Assembly (NCBI GenBank): GCA_963691705.1
Contig: OY829544.1
Location: forward strand, 35,919,917 to 35,983,916
Direction: 5' to 3'
Source: Viola odorata
Lineage: Eukaryota > Streptophyta > Magnoliopsida > Malpighiales > Violaceae
DNA: 64,000 bases
This document shows, one piece after another, positions 45,911-55,598 of the stretch (position 1 is its first letter; each line of letters starts with the position of its first letter). Under the pieces are notes generated by a model that worked only from the letters and a program-made list of their open reading frames with translations, was not told the DNA's origin and ran no database searches. The position numbers were made by a program, and so were the translations under genes.

Positions 45911-46333
45911 TCAATCATCATCAGGCCAGTAAGAGGGCCAGTACCAGTATTCCTTGTTTGAGGGCGGAAGCTCCACATCAGCAAAAGGAGGGGATTTGTC
46001 AGCCTTCCGCCCCGGACTCGGCATCAATGGTTTCGATTCCTCCTTTGCAGCAGAGGATACCGCCTTTGCGACGGTAGCACCTGAAGGAATTTCCTCCTCA
46101 AACCAGTCAGCAGGAGGAAACAAGCTTTTGCCCTCACCGGCCGGAGGGGCTGAAAAAGAAGGATACCAGCCAGTGGTATCAAAATGTGCTCTCTTCGACT
46201 TCTTCCGACCTCTGCGACGTAGCAACCGCCTCTTCCGGCATGGCGGCGAGGGGGGATTGTCGGAATCTGGGGTAGTGGGAGGAGTCGGACTAGATTCTCG
46301 CTCGTCGGAGACCTGATCATATGAATCAGCCAT
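45911..46333 (-). CDS. Antisense ORF C of the Tat element (basic, Pro/Ser-rich)
   Basis: 140 aa from MADSYDQVSDERESS to WPSYWPDDD, no internal stop. An arginine/lysine block (CRKRRLLRRRGRKKSKRAHF, about residues 30-50) looks like a nuclear or nucleic-acid-binding signal, followed by a Ser/Pro/Glu-rich tail and an aromatic end (NKEYWYWPSYWPDDD). No known domain recognised. It lies between antisense ORFs B and D and is transcribed in the same direction. Confidence 0.55.
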   Translation of the reverse strand: MADSYDQVSDERESSPTPPTTPDSDNPPSPPCRKRRLLRRRGRKKSKRAHFDTTGWYPSFSAPPAGEGKSLFPPADWFEEEIPSGATVAKAVSSAAKEESKPLMPSPGRKADKSPPFADVELPPSNKEYWYWPSYWPDDD

Positions 46334-46861
46334 AAGAGAGAAGCAGTAGTAGCAAGAAAATTCAAAGAAGAAGATGAATAGGGAAAAGATGAAGAACTCC
46401 CCATAAATAGTCGAAGTGACGAGACTCTTCAGATTTTCCACAAAAAGAGAGGAGGATAATTTAATACATCTCGAGAAGATCAACCATAATGGCAAATTCA
46501 AAATCCTTGGATCACGCCTGTGAAATTTCTCGACAATCAAAAAGCACAGAAAAACCGCCCAATCAGTTATTGCTGGAGAGACGACGCGTGATTGGCAGAA
46601 CAGTTTGCCTAAGCAACCGTCGCCACCTGGCAGATAAAGAAGAATAAATACTGCAAAAGTCTGACCAGTGTCAGACTCGTTTTCAGTTGGGCTTAGCCAT
46701 AGCTCTCAATCGAAGCTGGGGCTAACACCCTAAAAAGGGGAGAAAGATCACAAGTCCGAGAACGGAAAGGAGTTTTCATTACGGCCTAACAGCCTGAATA
46801 TACGTCCGCATACATAAAATATACAAAGGAAAAACAGAAAGAAAAAGCAGAGCGCGAACAT

Positions 46862-47251
46862 TCAAGCCCGGGACCCAGCGTCATTGTCGTCGTCCACTAG
46901 CAGAGTAGGGATGTCCCTCAAGGCCTCTTCCACCAAAGTCAGCTCAGAAGAGGTGCTCCTCGTACTCTTCAGACAGCAGTTCAGCAGATCCTTTCTCTGC
47001 TACAGCATGGCAATGGCTACCTCAATACGGCAGACGACGATGGCTAACTTGGAGACATTCCCAATGGGATTGAAGTCCTCCATGGTAGCAGCCCCGATCC
47101 TGGCCTGAATGGGAGTCATCATTCCCCGGAGCTCCAGAATATCCTCGTCGGACTTCGTCATCATGTTCTCCAGAAAACTGATGTCACCCTCACTAAGATT
47201 TTTGAGGGTCATGGCCTTGGAGATCAGAAAGTTTCTAGTGAGATCTTCCAT
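46862..47251 (-). pseudogene. Antisense ORF D of the Tat element (small helical protein, one stop)
   Basis: 129 codons from MEDLTRNFLISKAM to DDDNDAGSRA, with one TAG at codon 84. A TATA box (TATAAAT, minus strand, 47,309-47,315) sits about 60 bp upstream of the ATG. The sequence is helical and rich in E, L and M (FLENMMTKSDEDILELRGMM). Length, position of the nonsense codon and the E-x-x-M...I pattern recall the 122-codon ORFs at 48,746 and 49,727, but the similarity is weak. Confidence 0.5.
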
Positions 47252-47439
47252 AAGAAAATGGCAAGTGAGGGGCAGAGAGAATGTGAAGAATCTGCAGGAA
47301 AATATCACATTTATAGATCCAAGGCAATAGTTGCGCACCAAGGTGTGCACCTCAAAAATCGAGCCGTACCGTTATCCCAAAGAAGTTGGAGGGAAGGGCT
47401 AACGCGGAACTCCTGATAGACACCCGAGAAGCTTGAATA

Positions 47440-47640
47440 GAATAAGTGTCGGGGAGCGTAAGACCTTACAATTTGTAGGCAGCCTACAGCGTGAAACTGC
47501 GTCGATATTACAGGTAGCTCTTAGTAGCGTAAAACCGCGTCAATATTGCCGGTAGCTCTGGCATAAGACCGCACAGACTGTAAGCGGCTCATGGCGTAAG
47601 ACCATGAAAATATCATGAACGGCTTACCGCAAGGCCAGAC
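47440..47640 (+). repeat. Short degenerate tandem repeat (~45 bp) near the Tat 3' LTR
   Basis: Four copies of a GGCGTAAGACC / AGCGTAAAACCGCGTC unit followed by AATATTRCCGGTAGCTC-like sequence. Non-coding. Confidence 0.65.
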
Positions 47641-47983
47641 CTCACGAGTTTGGAAGGAAACGGCGACACCAAAAACACCCTGACATGAGTGGGTGAAAAC
47701 TCCTAAGGGTAACTAGTACTTGTCACTACATGTTATTTTCGCTAACATGACAAAACCACATTTGAGAATGTGCAGGAAAAACACGGACATATCGCCTTCG
47801 GAGAAGACCTGCGCTATCGCTAGCGGTCGATCCCACTTATCCGATTTACTATCGTATATCCGGTACAATGGAACTTACAAAGGAGTCCTGAAGCTGACAC
47901 GACGCAAGGGGAGTCACGATCCCACCAGAGGACAAGAAAGGCAGCCCTTGGTGAACACTCGGGCTCATTTTCAGTTGGGCTTA

Positions 47984-48531
47984 TGATAACAATTAAGGAA
48001 ACACCAAGGGTATAATCGTCTTCTCACTTCAAGTCCAAGCCGGATCCCTGTAGAATTTGACTGACAAACGGCACCCGGCTGCCGCCCCCGTTATGCCAAG
48101 GATCCTGGGATGGTCGACATCAGCCGGGGGGGGGGGGAACCCACACGACGTCATCCCATCCCAGGATACCCCGACAGAGCCCTATGGGCGATATGTCTAC
48201 AACGATATCCTCATGCTGACGTCATCCTGTACGGTTCAGCTGACGTATGCTGACGTCATCCTGGGCGTTATCTCCCCTTGATAACGCCCACCCCTAGGGG
48301 TAACGACCTTTATTTCTTCGACTATAAATACCACACATTTCTAGATCAAAGGTAAGAGCAATTTCTCTACCAAAATCTCTGCCAAATTTCACAGCCATAC
48401 TAACTTAAGCATCAGAGTGTCTACGCCGGAGTCCCCCCTCCGGCGCCTTACAGGTATGACGGACTGCTGTTACAGTGATTCTAGACAGCCATAATCCTGA
48501 CTCCTCTTCCCCAACAGTCCGGATCTTATCA
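47984..48531 (+). repeat. 3' LTR of the Tat element
   Basis: 548 bp; same ends, TATA box (GACTATAAATACC near 48,321) and G run (about 48,125-48,136, shorter than in the 5' copy) as the 5' LTR, followed by the ATTAG duplication. Confidence 0.93.
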
Positions 48532-48745
48532 ATTAGATTATGTTACTTGAAGTATGTTGGGTGGTGAAAACCAATTTTGCAGGGAATGTTTTTTGTTGAT
48601 TGTGGAAATTTTGGATTTTTGTTGCTAGAATTTGCAATATTGTGCACTTTCTGTAAATATAGATTATGTAAATTGGCCAAGATATGAATATTAAAACGGA
48701 TAAGTTTCAATTTTTATTATAAATCACCAATAGTTACATAAGTGC

Positions 48746-49114
48746 TCAATAAGTCTTAGGAATTGTAGGAACCTTGTTGGCAAACTTGTTGGTTGCCTTC
48801 ACCGCAACATTCATATGGTTGAGACACATCCTCAAACAGTCCCTCTTGGCCTCCAACCTGCATATGGTTTTAGCCAATGGAATTTGGGTGTCGCCTGTGG
48901 TCTTGATGAACTCCTCTGCATCCATACCATCCTCATCATATTAGTAGAGCACATCGGTCTTGATATCCTTCAATCGACGGCGGACTTCCTTCATATGTTC
49001 AATTTGTTGCTCTGTAGAGAGCAGCATGCTCTCCACATATATGACATCCTTGTGGAGGGCAGTTCCAGCAAGGCATACTGTATATAGGATGTTTTGTGAA
49101 TCACATGGATCCAT
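48746..49114 (-). pseudogene. 122-codon coiled-coil ORF, left member of a divergent pair (one stop)
   Basis: Family not recognised. Read on the minus strand from 49,114 the frame is MDPCDSQNIL... to ...KVPTIPKTY, 122 codons, broken only by TAA at codon 58. A TATAAATAGG box (minus strand, about 49,208-49,217) lies ~95 bp upstream. The middle is a charged helix (EQQIEHMKEVRRRLKDIK). The C-terminus aligns without gaps to the ORF at 49,727: residues LEAK at 87-90, NK at 113-114 and P-x-IPK at 116-120 occupy identical positions in both. The two genes have the same codon count and share an upstream region, so they are probably an inverted duplicate pair. Protein-protein contact through the helices is likely; function is unknown. 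Confidence 0.65.
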
Positions 49115-49726
49115 GGTTTTGGTTTTGGTTTTGGTTGAAGATGGAGGTTACAACCAGAAGGAAGTGAGAAAGTGTTTGATGGTGTGGTTGATTAGTGAAG
49201 ATGACCCCTATTTATAGAGGGTTTAATTCAATTTGTGGCCAACATTGATACTTCAATCAAGGTCCGTGATTGGGTGTGGAATAAGAATAAGTTGGAAGTT
49301 ATGTTCAAATGGTGTTGTGCACTCAATAGGCCTGTCTAAAGCTGCCTGTATTCCTTCCCTATAAAATAGGGCAGAGTGGTAGAGCAATTCAGGGAAGATA
49401 CGTTTCCTTTTTTTATTTTAGGCAATTTCTTTTAATTCCCAAATTGAATATAGCAATTGCACTGCTTTGGGATTCCATTAACAGACGCATCAGTTGGATG
49501 CACACTAAAGGAGACGCCGTAACCCTTCATAAACCACAACCCGTTGAAACCGTTCCAAGAAGTTTAGGGGATTCATAACTCTTTCACACCTGCACCACCC
49601 CCTGTTCATCTTTATAACACCGACTGTGTTTTCTTCTTTGCTTTAAACTGCTTCCTTCCCTAGTGTTTTCACATCATCCCCTCTTGTTCCTTATTTTTTT
49701 AATTTATAATCTCTCACATTATTTCT
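49115..49726. promoter_or_regulatory. Shared upstream region of the divergent ORF pair
   Basis: 612 bp lie between the two start codons. The left gene has a clear TATA box (minus strand TATAAATAGG). The right gene has AT-rich sequence and a TTTATAACACC at about 49,611 some 115 bp before its ATG. A CT-rich leader follows. No ORF of note lies within. Confidence 0.5.
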
Positions 49727-50095
49727 GTGAATATGGATGCTAGAGAGGCCGAATGTTTCCTTGCAGGCGGAGGAGCTGTGGGTGGTCGCCTGGAGGTAGA
49801 GATCCAGTTCAATGAACAAAAGTTAGATCAAACAAATTATGACATCAACAGGCTGAGGCAACAAGCAGCAAGATTGAGGGTGATGAAGGCCCACACAATG
49901 GAGAGGCTGCACGCTAATGATGGTATTGTCATTGTCGACACTGTGAGCAAATGTCTTATGCATCTTGAGAGTTCTATTCAACTCTTGGAAGCCAAGAATG
50001 AAAGCTTGGAGGGAACCATCTACATAGCAAGGCTTGCTCAAGCACAGCTAGACAAGTATGGAAACAAGATCCCTGCGATCCCAAAGAATGATTAA
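49727..50095 (+). CDS. 122-aa coiled-coil protein, right member of the divergent pair
   Basis: Intact frame from MNMDAREAECFLAGGG to IPAIPKND with no stop. A short Gly-rich N-terminus is followed by two long charged helices (about 22-62, RLEVEIQFNEQKLDQTNYDI and onward; and 72-112) predicted as a coiled coil, and a conserved tail KYGNKIPAIPK. It has no signal peptide or membrane segment, so a cytosolic or nuclear protein is expected. It equals its divergent neighbour in length and its C-terminal third lines up residue for residue with it. It stands between the Tat element and the mariner transposase 3' end, with which it is convergent. I do not recognise the family; a mariner-carried accessory gene or a small host gene are both possible. 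Confidence 0.65.
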   Translation: MNMDAREAECFLAGGGAVGGRLEVEIQFNEQKLDQTNYDINRLRQQAARLRVMKAHTMERLHANDGIVIVDTVSKCLMHLESSIQLLEAKNESLEGTIYIARLAQAQLDKYGNKIPAIPKND

Positions 50096-50324
50096 GTTGT
50101 TGTTCATGTATGAACTTGATTAAGTAATGTGTGGTTATGTTAGGTTTAAGTTTGGTTGTGTTGAACAAATACCTTTCTTATGTTAAGGTGTGGTTGATGC
50201 TACTCAGTTTATGTTTATTGTAATCTATATTACTTTTTATAATGCTGAACTTTTATAATGTTTATATGTTAAACTATGGTTGTGTGGATCCTCTATTCTC
50301 TGAAAAAATGGTTGTTTGTGATCA

Positions 50325-50585
50325 TGTTTGGGTCCTCTGTTTTTATGCCAAATGTTAGGTAGTGCTCATTTTAGATCCTCTATTTTGATACAGAGGTTGT
50401 GCACATGTTGTGCAGTTTGTCACGTTTGGATCCTCTATTTTGGTACATAGGATGTGCAGTTTGTCATGTTTGGATCCCTCTATTTTCATGGCAAATGGAT
50501 ACGTTTGGATCCTCTGTTTTGATACAGAGGTTGTGCACATGTTGTGCACTCTTTCACATTTGGATCCTCTGTTTTCATACACCAA
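50325..50585 (+). repeat. Interspersed short tandem repeat, six copies of TTTGGATCCTCTRTTTT
   Basis: TTTGGATCCTCTGTTTTGAT or close variants occur six times, alternating with ACAGAGGTTGTGCACATGTTG and GCAGTTTGTCACG blocks. It lies between the 3' ends of the coiled-coil ORF and the transposase. The frames read here (50,355-50,752) are repeat-made peptides such as IWILCFD and are not genes. Confidence 0.8.
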
Positions 50586-50991
50586 TCTCTTCAACACAGT
50601 TTCTAGTTCAATACACATATGTAATGCCCAAATATTCAATACATTACATCATCCAAATTTTGACATTGCAAAGAGATTTGATCACAAAAGTATTCTCTAT
50701 CTACACAACAAAATTTACAATATCAACTTTAGCTAAAAAGGTGCAGCAATGACCCAAAAATTTGCAAACTGCACTGTCAACGCATTATACACAAGCATTT
50801 ACATCATCACATATTGTCTTGTTGGCTCCACGGGGGTACCCAAAAATACTGAAAGAAGAATAACCAACAAGATAAATGTCCTGCACCCACACCAACATAG
50901 AAACCATATCAAACACTAAAACAGAAATTGTAGATATGCTATCCATAGTAAGATAACTCATCTTTATTGTTGGTTCTATGGAGACACAAGG

Positions 50992-51859
50992 TGATACGAT
51001 CCTAGTTGCCTAGGATGCGCTTTCTCAACGATCTAGTTCGGGTTTGGATTTCGGATGCGGAATAGATAGCTCTCACTAGAGAAGGAGCGTCGACAAGAGT
51101 CCACTAGCCTACGCTGAATACCTAGATGAGGTTTTCACAAGAGTCCACTTGTGAGAGGAGGTTGAATCGAGTCCACGATTCGTCGCAACTTTAATTTTAC
51201 TTGCTCAAGCTTGACTTGCGAAACCGAGAAAGACACAAGGTTCGAGTCCATGACCAAACAAGAGGAAATACTCTTTCAAAGACAAAGTCTCAATATCAAT
51301 TTGATTGGGTAAAAATAACGTACCAAATAATGAAGAGGGTGACTCCTTTAAATATGAGAAACCCTAATTCCTTACAATAGGAATCCTTTCCTTAATAGAA
51401 CTGCTAATTAATTAATTAAAATAAATCTAAACTAATTTAACTAATTAATAAGGAAACTAATTAAATAAATTCATAATTAATAAAGGTAGGAATTGCCATC
51501 CAAAAAGAAGGAAAATCCAGAAATTCCTTCTTTGGCGCAAGTTGCACTTTCCAGGACGTGATAACGCCGAGACAGGGCGTAATCACGCCGCAAACGAAGT
51601 GGAAGACATTCATGTTTCTGTTCCTGACGTGATCACGTCTATATGTGGCGTAATCACGGCCATTCTGCGCAAGGAAATCTCGACGGGCATAACTTTTGAA
51701 CCACCCGTCCGATTGAACTGAAACTTGTCCCAAAGGCAAGCTAACATCTTGAAGTTTCCATCAAGCCTTTGTTCCCTCAAATCGGACTCCGTTCGCTTGT
51801 CCATATGCTTATTGTAAGCATGCGATGCACCATGCATGATACATCCTAAGGTCGTATCA
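50992..51859 (-). repeat. 3' LTR of the gag-only element
   Basis: 868 bp. Minus-strand TATTTAAAGGAG near 51,345 is TATA-like. The frame at 51,461-51,739 runs inside the LTR and is not a gene. Confidence 0.9.
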
Positions 51860-53036
51860 TTCCCTTCTTCTTCGAGAAGATTCGTCCTCGAATCTTTGTT
51901 CAATGTCATCTGCCCAAGAAAGCTCCACAACTCCAGACCCTGATCATTTCTTGTGTGCTCATCCTCTCCTCGCGCTCTCATCCTCGGTTCTATAGGTGGT
52001 CGTCGTACACGTTGCACATGGGGTGTGGTAGGATTCGCATCATCTCCTCCCCCTGTAAGAGGATTCGCCATCAAATCTAGACTGAAACCTGTACCGCAAT
52101 ACCTCAAGTTAGTATGAACTAAAGGCACGAATATAGGATAGGGATTACCCGAGGCATCTACTCCGACGGTGGCGTCAATGCGCTTGACGATAGTTTGGGT
52201 AGAACCATCATCTCTCATAATGATCGTCGTGTTGAGTTGGTTAGACAACCTTGGAAGGTGTAAGAACATCCTATCCCAATCAACAACCTTGAAGAACAAC
52301 CTCAAGTTCCTCCGATAACTCTTATCCTCTCGCGAGATACCCAAGCGTTCCATATGAGCAATGGCTTGCTCTAACGGTATCCTTGCCATCACTGAGTCTT
52401 TGTCAGCTCCTAGATTCGCATAATAACTTAAAGACAAAGGGTTTAGTGGCACCACAAGTATAAACCCATAACCGAATGAGTTGTAAGCAAATAAAAGCAA
52501 AAATTCATTAACAAATTCAAACTTAAAAACCAATGAATACCGCATGGCTCCAAGAGCTCGTTCTTCCTTCACATCCCTTCACATCCCTCGTTGGATGCCA
52601 CAAGGGGGGGAGATACACAATATTGTGATCTCGGCACTCTACGTTTCCTCCGCGATTGCTTCCCTAAGTCGCTAAAGGACTTCTTTCGGCGTTTGCTCAT
52701 AAAACTCACGGGTAAACCACACAAGTACAAAATCTCTTTGAGACACATGTTAGGAACATTAATCGTACCAAAATAGTGCAGTAACTCCTCACAATTAGCT
52801 CTAGGTACAACTATCTCATCTCTTGGCTTAGAAAAAATATCAAATTGTTTGCGTTTTCGCAAGTACTCCTCAAAGGCATATGACTTAGCCTTTGACCTTT
52901 GCATACGACCATCATCAAGTAAATTATTTTCAGAATTATGAAAATCAATAATGCTCACATACTTACACAAATCAGACCTAAGGGAAGAAAGATGTAATTT
53001 ACCTTCTCGGCTAGAATTAGCCAAACTAGTCACCAT
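51860..53036 (-). CDS. Unrecognised ORF region replacing pol in the gag-only element
   Basis: Two overlapping frames on the minus strand. The first (53,036-52,569) starts MVTSLANSSREGKLHLSS and includes RANCEELLHYFGTINVPNMC and a basic stretch RKKSFSDLGKQSRRKRR; its stop codon overlaps the ATG of the second frame (52,572) by an ATGA junction. The second includes LEQAIAHMERLGISREDKSY, NLRLFFKVVDWDRMFLHLPR and IDATVGVDASGNPYPIFVPL, and closes with sequence resembling the tail of chromovirus pol (LELWSFLGQM, KDSRTNLLEEEGNDTT). Nothing in the middle matches RT, RNase H, protease or integrase. A captured cellular gene, or a long-diverged accessory ORF, are both possible. The upstream frame in the same phase (53,585-53,178) is a charged gag-to-pol spacer. 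Confidence 0.5.
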
Positions 53037-53177
53037 GGGTGCGCAAGTCTCTTTCCATCCTTTTGGCTTCAGTTAGTTATGCTTTCTGACTGCCCATAAT
53101 TCTTTCTTTCCCTACACATGAGAACAAACAATACTAGAAGAGAAAATGAAAGGTTTAGTGTTAGTCAAGTCTAGGCG

Positions 53178-53585
53178 TCATGGCAAAAAATCAAACGGTT
53201 TTTGGTGGCTTGCGCCAAAACAGTTTTTATGCACACATAATGTGCTCCTCACTTTCTTCTCTCTGGCGTAAACACTCATCTCTCCTTTTTCATAAATGCC
53301 ACTCTCTACATGCTCTCTATTTTCATGCAAATGTTTTCCTCTCGCATGCTCTCTATTTTCATGCGTGCTGTTTTTCTCACCATCTCTTTTCCCATCCTCA
53401 TTCTTTTCATGGGGGCTGTTTTGAATTCTATTCCCCTCTTTCTTTTCGACACTCAACTTCTCTCTTTCTTTTTCTTTTTCAAAGTCTGAGTGTGACTCAA
53501 TGAATCGCCTTTGATCCTCATTGCTCGCCTCAATTTTTGGTTGCACATTTAGTGTCTCAAGTGCTTGAGGTCTCTCGTCAATCAA
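53178..53585 (-). CDS. Highly charged spacer ORF after gag
   Basis: Lys/Glu-rich frame with short repeats around NREH (THENREHARGKHLHENREHV), in phase with the ORF region that follows. It corresponds in position and style to the charged linker between gag and protease in Tekay-type elements (end: SVYAREKKVRSTLCVHKN). No enzymatic motif. Confidence 0.5.
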   Translation of the reverse strand: MIDERPQALETLNVQPKIEASNEDQRRFIESHSDFEKEKEREKLSVEKKEGNRIQNSPHEKNEDGKRDGEKNSTHENREHARGKHLHENREHVESGIYEKGEMSVYAREKKVRSTLCVHKNCFGASHQKPFDFLP

Positions 53586-53699
53586 AACTTCTCTATTGTT
53601 TGAATCACTACTGTCTTTAATCTCCTCACACTTAGGCTCCTCGATTTGGAATTATCTTTGCTAGCTAACTCGCCATTCTCCTTCAAGATCCGTTTGTTA

Positions 53700-54782
53700 A
53701 GGCATGCGGATGCTATGTGTCCTTGTCCGTTACACTTTTAACAAACAATATTACTCGTTGGTGCTTTAGGAGGTGTTGAAGAAGAAGGACCACTACAAAC
53801 CGATTTTCCTTGAGGTGCTTGTGAATTAATTGCACGCTTATTGCCATCGTTATTAGGCAGCACCTTCCGATTTGGACTCACACCTTTATCCTCTTTCTCC
53901 CAAATCGGCTTCCTCCGCGTCGTTGACTTAGTAGGTATGACACTAGGATAAGGAGGCCTCGTCTTCCCTTGCTCCTATATGTTGATAGCCTTATGTAACA
54001 TATCCTCTAAGGAGTAGCAATCAATGAACTTCAATTGGTCGGCTATCTCTCGGTTGAGGCCATTAAAGAATCTCACCATCGTCACCTCTTCGGTCTCCTT
54101 GACTTGTGCTCTCTCCAAAGCAATATCCAAGTCACTTAAGTACCCTACAACACTCTTGTTCCCTTGAGTCAAGGTCTGTAATCTTTGAAGAAGGCGTCGG
54201 TGAAAGTGAGTGGGTACATGTCGACGTCTCATAAGTATCTTCATATCCTCCCAAGTGTTGATAGGATTGACGGAACCTCTGCTCTAAGCGGCGTTATAAT
54301 CATTCCACCATTGGATAGCATATCCGTAGAACCTAGATGAGGCTAACTTCACTCTCTCCCTTTCCGAATAATTATGGCAAAGGAAGATAGATTGGACCTT
54401 TTGCTCCCAAGCTAAGTAAATATCCGGATCTTCCATCCCTTCAAATGATAGAATTTTCATTCTCATACTCCCTATGTTTGTGCCAACTCGGTTCTCAAAC
54501 CTAGGCTGCCTCTTATCATAGCACTCTCGCCTCTCATAGGCTTCTTCACGTTTTATCTCTTCATACCAATATGTATGAGGCGCTCGTCGCTTGGACTTGT
54601 ACCTAGGGTTCGCGCAGCGCACTAAGGGTGCACCATCTGGTGGCTCCTCGGCCTTGCCCCTTAATTTAACTCCTGCTACTCCGACCCGTTGTTCCAGCTC
54701 ATCAAGCTTTTCACTAAGTTTTCTTAGGGCCTCCATCATCTCTCGATTTCTAACACTTCCCGGTGACTCGCCCGACATTCTT
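53700..54782 (-). pseudogene. gag: Gag of the gag-only element, several nonsense codons
   Basis: The likely start is MSGESPGSVRNREMMEAL near 54,780; an in-frame ATG 20 codons upstream is less typical. A short coiled coil (LRKLSEKLDELEQRVG) is followed by the retrotransposon gag domain: MKILSFEGMEDPDIYLAWEQ, SSRFYGYAIQWWNDYN, stop (TAG, 54,284), then MKILMRRRHVPTHFHRRLLQ, LTQGNKSVVGYLSDLDIALE, MVRFFNGLNREIADQLKF. A second stop follows MLHKAINI. The zinc knuckle C-x-KCNGQGHIASAC near 53,730 has its second position turned into a stop (C-stop-K-C). All breaks are single nonsense codons in one frame. Sequence style is of the Tekay/Del chromovirus gag. Confidence 0.85.
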
Positions 54783-54839
54783 CCTGAAACCACAACAATA
54801 AAAGAAACCAAGCGTAAAGTTGCCTTAAGAACTAGCACT

Positions 54840-55598
54840 CCCTCACGTGTTTACTCTCGTGTTTAACTCTCTATTAATCTCACAAATACACTCGCTTTGC
54901 CTTTATATATAGTGCGTTGTCCTTGGACCACAACCAATAATAAATAGACTCAAGAATTTCAAAGAAAAGCTTCCAAAAAGACCCACAAAGACAACTAGCA
55001 CCGAAACAATTTTGGATGTAAAATACTTGAATAGTTGCAAGAACAATCAACTACACAAGTACTCTACTGGAATAGAAATCAGATTGTAGGAAACAAGAAA
55101 TGCTCAAATTGACTCGAATTGACTCAAGTGAATCCACAAAGCCGTGGATTGAAGGCGTATGCGTTTAGGATTTTTATCTTTTTCTTATCTTTGCTATATC
55201 TTTCAATTGCTACCACCAAATTACGTAATTCTTTTTGCAATGGATTCAGAACTTGTACTAGTATTTTGTATTTTGTTTTTCGTACTGAAAATATATATAT
55301 TTTTTCCTTTTTTTTTTTTTGATTTTTCTCTAAGAATAAACGAGATTAAAACAACAAATAGGGCAAAACTCTTTTTGTTTTTTTTGTTTTTTGGACAGAA
55401 ATTAAAGACACAAATCGCACGGTGATTTGCTAACAAACGCACACTAAATTCGACTCTAGACACCCAAAATAACTAACACAAGGCACGCAAGGAAATTGGT
55501 TTTAGATCAGGAAGAAGAAGAACCAATTTCAACAATGAAAACAGAAAAAAAGAAATAGGATAGATACCAAACCTGAACACCTTTGCTCCGCTACCAAC
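54840..55598 (-). other. 5' leader of the gag-only element
   Basis: 759 bp between gag and the 5' LTR, T-rich on the plus strand. Next to the LTR on the minus strand is GTTGGTAGCGGAGC, in the primer-site position and close to the common TGGTATCAGAGC (initiator tRNA-Met type) site with several mismatches. Frames here are low-complexity Phe/Lys runs and not genes. Confidence 0.6.

Larger units (their letters stand above)
33742..48531 (+). mobile_element. Tat-lineage Ty3/Gypsy retrotransposon, 14.8 kb, TSD ATTAG
   Basis: LTRs at 33,742-34,294 and 47,984-48,531 share TGATAACAATTAAGG starts and CCGGATCTTATCA ends; ATTAG is repeated exactly outside (33,737-33,741 and 48,532-48,536). Sense order is gag, protease, RT, RNase H, a second archaeal-type RNase H and integrase, all in one reading frame broken only by nonsense codons. 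The second RNase H and the very long 3' region with antisense ORFs are features of the Tat clade. By eye the LTRs differ at roughly 17 positions plus a G-tract length change, so the copy is moderately young. It inserted into the mariner-like unit or locus on either side. Confidence 0.93.

Noticed and set aside
55119..55463. Phe- and Lys-rich frames in the 5' leader of the gag-only element
   Set aside because: Low-complexity T/A tracts; no conserved motif.
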